Positions 36,510 through 48,700 of a DNA stretch of 64,000 nucleotides are shown one piece after another. Below the pieces are notes generated by a model, which had not been told where the DNA came from, did not search any database, and was given only the letters and a program-made list of their open reading frames with translations. The position numbers and the translations under genes were made by a program. Each line of letters opens with the position of its first letter. Position 1 is the first letter of the stretch. This DNA comes from Hyperoodon ampullatus (taxonomy: Eukaryota > Chordata > Mammalia > Artiodactyla > Ziphiidae), in contig OX457068.1 of assembly GCA_949752795.1 (NCBI GenBank), forward strand, positions 55,704,516-55,768,515. The letters are read 5' to 3'.

Positions 36510-36609
36510 AAACCAAAAAAGAAAACTTGCACAAACTCTTCCCTCATTCCATGTGTTTTCCTTCTTTCCATGTGCTTTCCCTCCAGCCATGTGCTTTCTC
36601 TGTATAACT

Positions 36610-37265
36610 ACACTTTAAAAAATATCTGTCACTTTTCTACACCTCAAAGCCACTCTTTAGCCCATTGCCTTTAGGACTCTATTCCTATCATTTAATGAAC
36701 TAACCCTTGCCAAAGAGACTAATGGCATTTTTGTTAAATCCACCATCTGCTTTCTGATCATTTTCTTCTTTAAACTCTCTGCAGGCTTCAACTTTGACAA
36801 CCATTCTGTTGTAGAAATGCTCTATGCCCTTGGCTTCCATAAAATCGCGCTGCATGCATCTTCCATCACCCCTCTGGATGCTTCTGCTCAGGCTTCTTTG
36901 CATTTCCCTTTCCCCACATAGCCTGTAAATGCTGATACTCCTCAGAATCCTAACCTTCTCTTTCCAATTCCACCTTCTTCCATAGATCTAACTTGGAAAT
37001 CACTCCCTTGGGGACCTTCCAAAGCCTACAAATTGGGTTGTAGCTCCTCCAAATCACCTTTGCAAAGTACTTCAAGCTTGTCTCCTATTTGCATGTATTA
37101 CAAAGCTTGTCATAGCTAATTTAGAGAGTGGCATCCTCATGGTACAATGAACTCCTTGGGAAGGAGGTTTGGCTTACCTTTGCTCTTGTAACTTTTATAT
37201 TTAATTCTATACCTGGACAAACTTAGTCACATTACACATATTTGTCGAATGAATGACATTGCTTA
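36610..37265 (+). mobile_element. L2 LINE, reverse transcriptase part to 3' tail
   Basis: Old L2 in plus orientation. CCCTTGCCAAAGAGACTAAT (36708-36727), TGCTCTATGCCCTTGGCTTC (36819-36838), and ACCCCTCTGGATGCTTCTGC with GGCTTCTTTGC follow the L2 ORF2 order ('ctcttgccaaggtcaccaatgacc ... ctctcttcccttggcttcc ... ctggccgctccttctcag'). The end (TTTGTCGAATGAATGA, 37240-37255) is the L2 GAAT tail. An internal part between about 36960 and 37080 is poorly matched, and frames are destroyed. Confidence 0.75.
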
Positions 37266-38539
37266 TTTTTACTGTAACTGAAGAGGCAAATTTTCTGAAA
37301 ATTTCTAGGCTATCTGGCATAAAATTTGAATACTTGAAAACAAGTGTACTAGTGGTTTCAATAGGGCTGGTAGGTCTAAACGGCAGTGTAATTGTATGGC
37401 TCAAAACTACCAAATTTTATTCTCATCACATCACTTGTCTTGCCATGTGATTCTGAATAAATAACTCAGATTCCATGAGTTTCTTCTTTTTTTCATTTAA
37501 ATGCTCAAATAATTAAACTACTTGACTAAAATTTTCTTAAGAATTTAGGAAAAGGGTCTTAAGATAAAATTACATATCTAGACATTTTGGATTTTTACAG
37601 TAATTACAGGTCTGATAACACAAACAAAGTGTGTGTCTCGATGTATGTGTCTATATCTATATCTAATTAGGTATATGTTGATTGACATTTTGATTGTTGG
37701 AAAGGTAGAAATGACTGATGGTGATGAGGTGTAAACAGGACACATGAAGTTTTATTGTGGAACACAGACAGGAGAAAATTGATAAATTATTTTCCTGTTT
37801 TCATATAAATATTCCCAAAGTTAAATCTTATTGGCCTAGTTTTTACATGGATAAAAAAATAATGATAATGACTAATATCTACTAGAATTTTCACCATTAT
37901 ATTTTTACTAAAATATCCTGTCTTAATTTCAGGAAACTAGTTTCAACTAACATTTTCATTTGCTAAGGAAATTTAAGCACAAATTGAAAGACCTCACATT
38001 TTCTTTAAGAATGGAATTGTAAACAACATTAAATATTTGTAATTATCTATTTTTCTCCTTATACCAACAATAGATACCATTGTCATAGTTAAATAATGTG
38101 ATTGTGTGTGAAATACATCTAATACCAGACCAAATTTCCAAATATCAATCTTGGATAATGGAATTGTTTTCCTGTAGGAGAGAATGTTGATTCATGTGTT
38201 CATGAATAATTTCATGTTTTTTTGCAAGGTACAAAATTTAAGAGAATCACAGAAATCCTAAAGCTGGAAAGGGATTTGGTGATTGTAGAGTCCAACTACC
38301 TCATTTTACATGTGAGAAAACTGAAAACTTATTTCCCTGTCTCCACAGAGAGAACTAAGAAAGTGCTTTCCAGTCTCTTCAGCCACAGATAAATCTGTTC
38401 TATCCATCAAGGCCAGCATCTTTCACCTTCTCTAACATCCCATTTTCTGCCTCACCCCCATGCCAATGCTGAGATCCAAGCAGTCCCAACAAAGTGCAAT
38501 TCCCTGGTATGGTCTCTCCTTCTTCACTGTGACATTCAA
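37266..38539. other. Single-copy non-coding DNA
   Basis: No gene is supported. AAGCTGGAAAGGGATTTGGT followed by ACCTCATTTTACATGTGAGA (38263-38322) looks like a piece of a very old SINE-type repeat, unassigned. Confidence 0.45.
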
Positions 38540-38835
38540 TACACTCTTTCTTCTGTTTGAACCTTCCCTATTCATTTGAGTAGTTCTTACTTTAAGATAT
38601 GCAGCTTAAAAGTTGCCTCCTCCAGGAAGATATCCTTAATCTGAAAGACTGAAACAAGTATTTTTTCATTGTGTCTCCGATATGCTCTATTCTCTTTTTT
38701 GCCACAGTATGTATATCATTGCATTGTAAACATGGACTTTCTTCTCTGCCTGCCTGTTCTCCAGGGCCCAGTATAGTGCTGGCTCATAGATGGAGCACAA
38801 GGAATATTCACTATATAAATGATCTCATTTATGAA
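38540..38835 (+). mobile_element. L2 LINE 3' end
   Basis: AAGTTGCCTCCTCCAGGAAG at 38610-38629 ('atgtcacctcctccaggaagccttcc') is followed by CTGCCTGTTCTCCAGGGCCC and CCAGTATAGTGCTGGCTCAT, the 'ccagcgcctagcacagtgcctggca' part of the L2 tail. The order and spacing fit L2 with an eroded tail. Confidence 0.75.
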
Positions 38836-40919
38836 CAGAAGCAAAATACTTTTACATGCTGAAACTAAAGTCCAAACCGAAAGGGCATTATACACAGCAA
38901 GAAATAAGAAATGGATTCAACTTTTCATTTCTCCGGATATTATTGAAAATTAATTCATTGTTAAACCTTATTTCATTTAACTACACACAGAAACACACAT
39001 GTGCGCACACACACACACACACACACACAGAGACACACACACACATACATGAGAAGGCCTGAAAGAAAAAAAACACTTTCAACTAAAAACTGTGTAATCA
39101 TTCCTATTGGGGTCCTCAAGGCAAAGGCAGTAAAAGAGGGACTCGATTCACCACGTACCCTTTAGAGGATGATGCAGCTGAGCAGACTAAACACCAAATA
39201 ACTGTCAAGGCAGGTGCAGTGAGAATCACTGCTTCTCTGGGTTGTCTTTTATGAAAGAGGTTCAGCTTGGGAGATTCTTAAGCCCTGGCCTTGCCTGGGT
39301 CTTTGAAAAGCACTTACTGTTTCTTGCCAGCTATTAAACCAACACCTCTGTCAATTTCTCCGAGAAAAAGCTACATGATCCAGCTGACAAAATGATGTAA
39401 ATTATTAATAATAAATTTCTCGAGGGCTTCAGTCCACGTTATTTACTAGACAAGCATAATTTGTAATGTTTACTTAAACACTGCCTCTTAACAAAACACT
39501 TAGAAACACTTAGCAACTTGTCCCCAAGCAGTCTGCATCTAAAATTTGGACTGTTTAATTGTATTGGGTGGAAAGAATTTTAGTGTCTGCTACACCATAC
39601 ACCACCAAGAGCACCAACTTCAGCCAGATCTGCAGCCATAACTGGACAGTGATGTCTGGGGAAACACACTAGTGAAGCAGCAATGTCACTGCTATTGGAG
39701 CAAATAAACATTTGTCAGCAACCACAGCTTGGTGGAAGACGAGTCCTTACCATGACTCCAAGAGAAAACACGACACATTTTATATATAACCAAAGAAGTC
39801 CCTGCTGGAATACTTTCTTTAACCTCTAGAGTCTTTTTTTTTTTTTTTTTTTCATCATCTGATACACTTTACTGGTCGCTTTAGCATTTAAAATGAATTA
39901 AGTGCTATTAAACCCCATTTTTAGGTAGTTTCATCAGTACAGCCTAAGGGGCTATAAAGCAAGGAGCTTTCTCTGGCAGAAATCCAGATACTAATGGTGT
40001 TAAAATGCTTTCTTCTTGCGTTTAAGTCAGTAGTTAGGTCAAGTAGACAAACATATTTTAGAATATGTTTAAATAAGCACTTCATTTAGTGTTTCTTTTC
40101 AACTTACACATTTTCTCTTCCTTATTCTCTTTACTGGCTAATACAGAAAGTGACATAGTCACAGGCTTTTGTGCTTGGACAAATTGAATTTCTCAGTTAA
40201 AGTCAGAAGATCTGAGTCTAATGGCAGTGATGATGATTATGATGAGGACATCAGGGGAGCCAGTAGAACACTGCAGAGGACAAAAGGAATGAGGAGGGCA
40301 GCAAATACTCACTGTGTAGACAGAGGCATAAAGGGGGTGTGTCTCCAGACACTTGACTGCATCTTGTTTGCAAAAGTAAGAAAATCGGCCACCAATTGTA
40401 CACATAAATTTAGGTTTTTGTTTGGTCTGTAAAGGAAATGAGTCTCAAAGCTCATTTACAGCTACCATGGTTTGGGCAGAGAATGATATCACTAAAGCAA
40501 CTTAACAAGGACAGTGACATTTTAAATGTAAGCATCTAACTGTAAAAGAAATGGGAATATATATTTCTCCAGAGAGTGGAAAGAATCAAAAAAAAAAAAA
40601 AAAAAGAACAAAACAAAAAACAACAAAGGCAAAAGCAGGAATTGAAGGCTGTAGGGAGAGATTTTTGTTGTTAAAAGGATGTGTGCAAAGTGGTACTTCT
40701 AGACAAAAATGAGAGATTAGGCAATCCTAATTTATAATGTAAGTAAGCAAGGTGATAAGTGGATGGAATTAAAACAAAGAAACTATTAGAGCAAGCAAAT
40801 TATACCCAGAAAAATTAATCATCATCATGTGGTTGAAAATAAATGAAAAAAAAAAAAAAGAAAATGAGAGTTGGTTGTGATTTTTTATAAAACGATGATT
40901 TTTATAAAGTGAAGGGCAA
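38836..40919. other. Single-copy non-coding DNA
   Basis: No gene is supported. The 87-codon frame at 40169-40432 includes an acidic GSDDDYDEDI stretch, made by a run of GAT codons, and is opposed by a 70-codon frame on the other strand. A (T)19 run lies at 39834-39852, and A runs occur near 40588 and 40847. Part of 39340-39540 is flagged below as a possible conserved element. Confidence 0.5.
38982..39048. repeat. (CA)n microsatellite, interrupted
   Basis: Several blocks of CA units separated by GTGCG and AGAG interruptions. Confidence 0.93.
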
Positions 40920-40924
40920 TTTTG

Positions 40925-41006
40925 AATACTTCTTTATGTTTTTATGAACTTAACATGGGGCTGGGCAAAGAGTAGGTGCTCAATAAAAGATTGTACGAGA
41001 TAGATA
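40925..41006 (+). mobile_element. L2 or MIR 3' tail fragment
   Basis: GGCTGGGCAAAGAGTAGGTG followed by CTCAATAAAAGATTG (40961-40995) matches the shared L2/MIR ending 'gcctggcacatagtaggtgctcaataaatatttg'. It leads straight into a tetranucleotide repeat. Confidence 0.6.
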
Positions 41007-41060
41007 ATGGATGGATGAATGGACGGTTGGATGGATGGATGGATGGATGGATAAATGGAT
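41007..41060. repeat. (TGGA)n tetranucleotide repeat
   Basis: About 13 units of TGGA with GAATGGACGG and AAA interruptions. It probably grew from the GAATGAAT tail of the adjoining L2/MIR end. Confidence 0.93.
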
Positions 41061-41794
41061 GAGAAGAACACAGTCTAAGCAATAGCCAGTGAAAAATCAG
41101 AGATGAACCTTAGGATTTGGGAATCAGTAGATGTTAACATCCTAAGGTAGGAAGTTCTTAATACCATACTGTGTCTCAGACAAATGTTTGAATTAATATA
41201 TTCTGCATCAAGGGGAAAATGTTATATGGATGCTGCCCATAAACAGGTCTTGGGTGGCATCAGCTAGTATGTCTTTTGAACAGTCACTAATAATCCAGCC
41301 ATTTATGATGGAAATGCTTTGAGGGCCAAATAGAGGATGCAGTTCAGAAATAACTGCCTCCTTTTTTTTTTAAACATCTTTATTGGAATATAATTGTTTT
41401 ACATTGTTGTGTTAGTTTCTGCTGTATAACAAAGTGTATAAGCTATACGTATACTTATATACCCATATACCCTCCTTCTCATGTCTCCCTCCCCTCCTCC
41501 CTATCCCACCCCTCTAGGTGGTCACAAAGCACTGAGCTGATCTCCCTGTGCTATGCGGCTGCTTCCCACTAGTTATCTATTTTACATTTGGTAGTATATA
41601 TATGTCAATGCCACTTTCTCACTTCTTCCAAACTTACCCTTCCCACTCCCTGTGTCCTCAAGTCCATTCTCTACATCTGCATCCCTATTCTTGTACAGCC
41701 CCTAGGTTCATCAGAACCATTTTTTTTTTTTTTTTTTTAGATTCCATATATATGTGTTAGCATACAGTATTTGTGTTTCTCTTTCTGACTTACT

Positions 41795-42136
41795 TCACTC
41801 TGTATGACAGACTCTAGGTCCAACCATCACACTACAAATAAGTTTTTTGTTTCTTTTTATGGTTGAGTAATATTCCATTATATATATGTGCCACATCTTC
41901 TTTATCCATTCATCTGTCGATGTACACTTAGGTTGATTCCATGTCCTGGCTATTGTAAATAGAGCTGCAATGAACACTGTGGTACATGACTCTTTTTGAA
42001 TTATGGTTTTCTCAGGGTATATTCCCAGTAGTGGGATTGCTGCATCATATGGTAGTTCTACTTTTAGTTTTTTAAGGAACCTCCATACTGTTCTCCATAG
42101 TGGCTGTATCAATTTACATTCCCACCAACAGTGCAA
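41795..42136 (-). pseudogene. L1 ORF2 C-terminal fragment
   Basis: A 113-codon open reading on the minus strand with the family-typical segments [37 protein letters not shown] and MEYYSTIKRNK. The Cys/His part belongs to the C-terminal cysteine-rich region that helps L1 RNA binding. It is only the end of a ~1275-residue protein and has no own start, so it is not a gene. Confidence 0.85.
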
Positions 42137-42190
42137 GAGGGTTCCCTTTTCTCCACACCCTCTCCAGCATTTATTGTTTGTAGATTTTTT

Positions 42191-42286
42191 TAAACATTTT
42201 TATGGGAGTATAATTGCTTTACAATGTTGCATTAGTTACTGCTGTATAACAAAATGAATTAGCTTTATGTATATAGCTGATTCACT
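42191..42286 (-). mobile_element. Very short L1 3' end inserted in the L1
   Basis: About 96 bases of L1 3'UTR end (GAGTATAATTGCTTTACAAT, then GCTGATTCACTTTG region) sit between two copies of TTGTTTGTAGATTTTTT, at 42174-42190 and 42287-42303. The host L1 reads continuously across the repeat. The 17-base duplication is perfect. Confidence 0.9.
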
Positions 42287-42379
42287 TTGTTTGTAGATTT
42301 TTTGATAAAGACCATTCTGACTGGTGTGAGGTGATATCTCATTGTAGTTTTGATTTGCATTTCTCTAATGATTAGTGAT

Positions 42380-42634
42380 GAGAAGTAACCACTTCTTTTA
42401 GAAACAAGTATGTTTGGGTGAACTTTGTTTGCTGGGTTATATAACTATTTGAGATGCCAATTTTGAATGGCTATCTGGAATCTTTTTTGTCTCTCTTTAT
42501 GAAAATATGCAAAATAACTCTGTGACTCTGAGCAAACTAACAGAATTTGATCTTAAATTAAATATTATTGTCTGTAATTTGTTCTGTCCCCCCTTTATTA
42601 GATCTTCCCTTAAAATTGTAATTTCAGAGGAAAC
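42380..42634. other. Single-copy spacer between two L1 elements
   Basis: No feature is supported. Confidence 0.5.
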
Positions 42635-43917
42635 CTTCAAGATGGTGGAGGAGTAAGATGTGGAGATCACCTTCCTCCCTACAAATACATCAGAAATACA
42701 TCTACATGTGGAACAACTCCTACAGAACACCTACTGAATGCTGGCAGAAGACCTCAGACTTCCCAAAATGCAAGAAACTCCCCATGTACCTGGGTAGAGC
42801 AAAAGGTAAAAGGAAAAACAGAGACAAAAGAATAGGGATGGGACCTGCAACTCTTGGAAGGAGCGGTGAAGGAGGAAAAGATTCCACACACTGGGAAACC
42901 CCTTCATTGGTGGAGACAGGGGTGGGTAGGGTTTAGCTTCAGAGCCATGGAGGAGAGCGTAGCAACAGGGGTGCATAGGGCAAAGTGGAGAGATTCCTGC
43001 ACAGAGGATCAGTGCTGACTATCACTCACCAGCCTGAGAGGCTTTTCTGCTCACCCACTGGGGTAAGTGGTGTGTGGAAGATGAGGCTCGGGCTTCAGAG
43101 GTCAGATCCCAGGGAGAGGACTGGGGTTGGCTGCATGAAGACAGCCTGAAGGGGACTAGTGTGCCACAGCTAGCTGGGATGGAGTCCATGAAAAAGTCTG
43201 GGCCTGCCTAAGAGGCAAAAGAAAACTGTTTTGGGGTGTGTAAAGAGAGGAGATTCAGAGCACCGCCTAAATGATCTCCAGAGATGGGAGCAAGCCGTGG
43301 CTTTCAGTGCAGACAGCAGAGATGGCATGAAACACTAAGGCGGCTGCTACACACCCCATCCTGAAAGCCTGTGCAGTTCACCACTACCAGGGTCCCGTGA
43401 TCCAAGGACAACTTCCCCAGGAGAACACATGGCCTTCCTCAGGCTGTTGGAGCATGATGCCAGCCTCTGTTACCACAGGCTCGCCCTGCGTTCTGTACCC
43501 CTCCCTCCCCACAACCTGAGTGAGCCAGAGCTCCCTACTCTGCTGCTACTTTAACCCCATCCTCTCTGAGAGAAAAATAGATGTCCTCAGGTGGCCTACA
43601 TGCGTAGGTGGGGCCAAATCCAAAGCTGAACCCCAGGAGCTGTACGAACAAAGAAGAGAAAGGGAAATTTCTCCCAGCAACCTCAGGAGCAGCAAATTAA
43701 ATCTCCACAATCAATTTGATGTACCCTCTATCTCTGGAATACCTGAATAGACAATGAATCATCCCAAAATTGAGGTGGTGGACTTTGGGAGCAAATGTAG
43801 ACTTGGGGGCTGCTTTCTGCATCTAATTTGTTTCTGGTTTTAGGTTTATGTTAGTTTAGTATTTAGAGTTTATTATCATTGGTAGATTTGATTATTGATT
43901 TGGTTGCTCTCTTCCTT

Positions 43918-43949
<32 letters not shown>

Positions 43950-44771
43950 ATATTATATATAATATATATATATAATATATTATATATATTTTTTTTTCTT
44001 TTTTTCTTTTTGTGATTATGTATGTGTATGATTCTTTGGGTGACTTTGGCTATACAGCTTTGCTTTTACCATTTGTCCTAAAGTTCTGTCAGTCCGTTTT
44101 TGTTTTCTTTTTTTAGTATAGATTTTAGTGCTTTTTATCATTGGTGGATTTGTTTTTTTTGATTACTATGTAATTTAAATATTTTTTATTTTTTTATTTA
44201 TAACCTTATTTTATTTTACTTTATTTTTTTTTATTTCTTTATTTTTTTCTTGCTGTTCTTCTGAGCTGTGTGGCTGACAGGGTCTTCATGATCTAGCCAG
44301 ATGTCAATCCTATGCCTCTGAATTGGGAGAGCCCGGTTCAGGACATTGGTCCACCAGAGACCTCCCAGTTCCATGTAATATCAAACAGTGAAAGCTCTCC
44401 CAGAGGTCTCCATCTGAACACTAAGACTCAGCTCCACTCAACGAATAGCAAGCTACAGTGCTGGACACCCTATGCCAAACAACTACCAAGACAGGAATAC
44501 AACACCACTATTATCAGAGAGGCTGCCTAAAATCATAATAAAGTCACAGATGCCCCAAAACACACCACCAGAAATGGTCCTGCCCAACAGAAAGACAATA
44601 TCCAGGCTCATCCACCAGTACACTGGCACCAGTCCACTCCACCAGGAAGCCTACACAACCCACTGAACCAACCTTAGCCACTGGGGGCAGACACCAAAAC
44701 ACCAAAAACAACGGAAATTATGAACCTGCAGCCCGCAAAAAGGAAACCCCAAGCACAGTAAGTGAAGCAAA
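42635..44771 (+). promoter_or_regulatory. L1 5'UTR (decayed internal promoter)
   Basis: Begins with AAGATGGTGGAGGAGTAAG, resembling the YY1-type AAGATGG start of L1 promoters, then ACAAATACATCAGAAATACA and GGAACAACTCCTACAGAACA. In a live L1 this region drives RNA polymerase II transcription. Few CpG sites remain, and a TG/TA and T-rich block (43918-44240) has expanded inside. Open frames here (77-92 codons) are not genes. Confidence 0.8.
43918..43990. repeat. (GT)n-(TA)n microsatellite with AT palindromes
   Basis: About nine GT units run into a TA-rich block in which TATAATATATTATATA occurs twice. The block is nearly self-complementary and followed by a T-rich run. Confidence 0.92.
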
Positions 44772-45660
44772 ATGAGAAGGCAGAGAAACATACAGCAGAT
44801 GAAGGAGCAAGGTAAAAATCCACCAGACCAAACAAATGAAGAGGAAAGAGGCAGTCTACCTGAAAATGTACTCAGAGTAATGAGAGTAAAGATAATCCAA
44901 AACCTTGGAAATAGAATGGAGAAAATAAAAGAAATGTTGAGCAAGAAACTAGAAGAACTAAAGAGGAAAAAAACAGAGGAACAAAAAAATAAATGACATT
45001 AAAAATTCTCTAGAAGGAATCAATAGCAAAATAACTGAGGCAGAAGAAGAGATAAGTGACCTGGAAGATAAAGGAGTGGAAATAACTACCACAGAGCAGA
45101 ATAAAGAAAAAAGAATGAAAAGATGAGGACAGTCTCAGAGACCTCTGGGAAAACACTAAATACACCAACATTGGAATTATAGGGGTCCCAGAAGAAGAAG
45201 AAAAAAGAAAGGGATTAAGACAATATTTGAAGAGATTAAGGTTGAAAACTTCCCTAATATGGTTAAGGAAATAGTCAATCAAGTCCAAGAAGTGCAGACA
45301 GTTCCATACAGGATAAATCCAAGGAGAAACACACCAAGACACATATTAATCAAACTACCAAAAAGTAAATACAAAGAAAAAATATTAAAAGCATCAAGGG
45401 AAAAACAACAAATAACATAAAAGGGAATCCCCATAAGGTTAACAGCTAAACTTTCAGCAGAAAATCTGCAATCCAGAAGGGAGTGGCAGGACATATTTGA
45501 AGTCATGAAAGGGAAAAACCTAAAACCAAGATTATTCTACCCAGCAAGGATCTCATTCAGATCCAATGGAGAAATTAATAACTTTACAGACAAGCAATAT
45601 CTGAGAGAATTCAGCACCACCAAACCAACTATATGACAAATGCTAAAGGAAATTCTTTAG
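44772..45660 (+). pseudogene. L1 ORF1 remnant
   Basis: Start ATG at 44772 (MRRQRNIQQMKEQGK), homologous to the ORF1 start of the other L1. The first frame runs 74 codons to 44996. The C-terminal end is recognisable as MLKEIL then a TAG at 45658-45660. The 889-base span is not a multiple of three, and stops interrupt it. ORF1 normally encodes about 300 residues with a coiled coil and RNA-binding domain. Confidence 0.85.
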
Positions 45661-45718
45661 GCAGGAAACACAATAGAAGGAAAAGACTTGCAATAACAAA
45701 ATCACAACAATTAAGAAA

Positions 45719-48700
45719 ATGTTAATAGGAACATACATATCTATAATGACCTTAAATATAAATAGATTAAATCCTCCAACCAAAAGAAATAGACTGGCTG
45801 AATGGATACAAAAAGAAGACTGGCATATATGCTGTCTACAAGATACCCACTGCAGACCTAGGGACACATACAGACTGAAAGTGAAAGGATGGAAAAGATA
45901 TTCCATACAAATGGAAAAGAAAAGAAAGCTGAAGTAGCAAATCTCATATCAGAAAATGTAGACTTTAAAATAACGAGTACTACAAGAGACAAATTAGAAC
46001 ACTACATAACGATTAAGGGATCAATCCAAGAAGAAGATATAACAATTGTAAATATTTATGCACACAACATAGGAACACTTCAAAACATAAGGTAAATGCT
46101 AGCAGCCATAAAAGGGGAAATTGACAGTAACAGAATCATAGTAGGGGACTTTAACACCCCACTTTCATCAATGGACAGATCATCCAAAATGAAAATAAAT
46201 ATGGACACACAAGCTTTAAATGATATATTAAACAACAGGGACTTAATTAGTATTTATAGGATATTCCATGAAAAAGCAACAGAATACACTTTCTTCTAAA
46301 GTACTAATGGAACATTCTCCAGAATAGATCATATCTTGGGTCACAAGTCAAGCCTTGGCGAGTTTAAGAAAATTGAAATCGTATCAAGTATCTTTTCCAA
46401 CCACAGTGCTATGAGACCAGATATCAATTACAGGAAAATATCGGCAAAAAATTAAAATGCATGGAGGTTAAACAGTACAGTACTAAATAACCAGGAGATC
46501 ACTGCAGAAATCAAAGAGGAAATCAAAAAATTCCTATAAGAAAATGACAATGAAAACACAATGTCCCAAAACTGATGTGATGCAGAAAAAGCAGTTCTAA
46601 GAGGGAAGTTTATAGCAATACAATCCTACCTCAAGAAACAAGAAACATCTCAAATAATCAACCAAACCTTATGCCTAAGGAAGTTATAAAAAGAAGAACA
46701 AAAACCCCACCAAAGTTAGCAGAAGGAAAAGAATAATAAATATCAGATCAGAAAAAAACGAACAGAAAATGAAGGAAACAATAGTAAAGATCAATAAAAC
46801 TAAAAGTTGGTTCTTTGAGAATATAAGCAAAATTGATAAAACATTAGCCAAACACATCAAGAAAAAAAGGGAGAAGTCTCAAATCAATAGAATTAGAAAA
46901 GAAAAAAGAGAAGTAACAACTGACACTGCAGAAATACAAAGGATCATGAGAGATTACTAAAGCAGTGATATGCCAATAAAATGGACAACCTGGAAAAAAT
47001 GGACAAATTCTTAGAAAAGCACAACCTTCCAAGACTGAACCAGGAAGAAAGAGAAAATATAAACAGACTAATCACAAGCACTGAATTTGAGACTGTGATT
47101 AAATATCTTTGAACAAACAAATGCCCCGGACCAGATGACTTCACAGGCAAATTCTATCAAACATTTAGAGGAGAGCAAACACCTATCCTCCTCAAACTCT
47201 TCCAAAATATAGCAGAGGGAGGAACATTCCCAAAGTCGTTCTATGAGGACAGCATCACCCTGATACCAAAACCAGACAAACATGTCACAAAGAAAGAAAA
47301 CTACAGGCCAATATCACTGATGAATATAGATGGAAAAATCCCCACCACAATACTAGCAAACCGAATCCAACAGCATATTATAAGGATCATACACCATGAT
47401 CAAGTGGGGTTTATCCCAGGAATGCAAGGATTCTTCAATATATGCAAATCAATCAATGTGATAAACCATATTAACAAACTGAAGGAGAAAATCCACATGA
47501 TCATCTCAATAGATGGAGAAAATGCTTTTGACAAAATTCAACACCCATTTATGTTAAAAACCCTCCAGAAAGTTGACATAGAGGGAACTTACCTTAACAT
47601 AATAAAGACCATATATTACAAACCCATAGCCAAAATCTTTCTGAATTGTGAAAAACTGAAAACATTTCCTCCAAGATCAGTAACAAGACACGGTTGTCCA
47701 CTCTCACCACTATAATTAAACATAGTTTTGGAAGTTTTAGCCACAGAAATAAGAGAAGGAAAATAAATAAAAAGAATCCAAATTGGAAAAGAAGAAATAA
47801 AGCTGTCACTGTTTGCAGATGACATGATACTATACACAGAGAATCCTAAAGATGCTACCAGAAAACTACTAGAGCTAATGAATGAATTTGGTAAAGTAGC
47901 AGGATACAAAATTAATGCACAGAAATCTCTTTCATTCCTATACCCTAATGATGAAAAATCTGAAAGAGAAATTAAGGAAGCACTTCCATTTATGATTGCA
48001 CCAAAAGAATACAATACCTAGTAATAAACCTACCTAAGGAAATAAAAGGACTCTATGGAGAAAACTATAAGAACTGATGAAATAATTAAAGATGATAAAA
48101 ATAGATGGAGAGATATACCATGTTCTTGGATTGGAAAAATCAACATTTTGAAAATGACTATACTACCCAAAGCAATTTACAGATTCAATGCAATCCCTAT
48201 CAAAATATCAATGACATTTTTCACAGTACTAGACAAAAAGTTTCACAATTTGTACAGAAACACAAAAAACCCTGAAAAGCCAAAGCAATCTTGAGAAAGA
48301 ATAATAGAGCTGGTGGAATTAGGCTCCCAGACTTCAGAGTATACTACAAAGCTACAGTAATCAAGACAGTATGGCACAAAAACAGAAATATAGATTAATG
48401 GAACAGTATAGAAAGCCCAGAGATAAACCCATGCACATATGGTCACCTTATTTTTAATAAAGGAGGCAAGAATATACAATGGAGAAAAGAGAGCCCCTTC
48501 AACAAGTGGTGCTGGGAAAACTGGACAGCTACATGTAAAAGAATGAAATTAGAACACTCCCTAACACCATACATAAATATAAACTCAAAATGGATTAAAG
48601 ACCTAAATGTAAGGCCAGACACTATAAAACTCTTAGAGGAAAACATAGGCAGGTCACTCCATGACATATATCACAGCAATAACCTTTTTGACCCACCTCC

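Larger units (their letters stand above)
31888..36609. other. Single-copy non-coding DNA with simple repeats
   Basis: No gene is supported across 4.7 kb. The part 31960-32240 has the texture of an old dispersed repeat (ACTCTATTTTATTCTCAGC, 'ggactttattctgagtgcaatggg') but is not assigned. The 113-codon minus-strand frame at 34930-35268 is made by an A-rich, purine-rich tract. Simple repeats are listed separately. Confidence 0.5.
41362..42379 (-). mobile_element. L1 3' third, 5'-truncated, with a nested L1 piece
   Basis: Starts with a T run (41362-41371) and reads as L1 on the minus strand: 3'UTR (AAAGCACTGAGCTGATCTCC near 41526-41545), an internal T run of about 19 (41720-41738), the ORF2 C-terminal region, and an end at TTTCTCTAATGATTAGTGATG. 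The minus-strand frame of 113 codons at 41795-42136 is the ORF2 C-terminus ([13 protein letters not shown] is the typical segment). Another L1 end is inserted at 42191-42286. Confidence 0.92.

Noticed and set aside
40169..40432. An 87-codon frame with an acidic GSDDDYDED stretch
   Set aside because: The acidic run comes from a GAT-rich simple stretch; there is no domain, no splice context, and a 70-codon frame opposes it.
41007..41060. Regularly spaced repeats that might suggest a CRISPR-like array
   Set aside because: It is a simple tetranucleotide microsatellite, with no spacers, in mammalian DNA.
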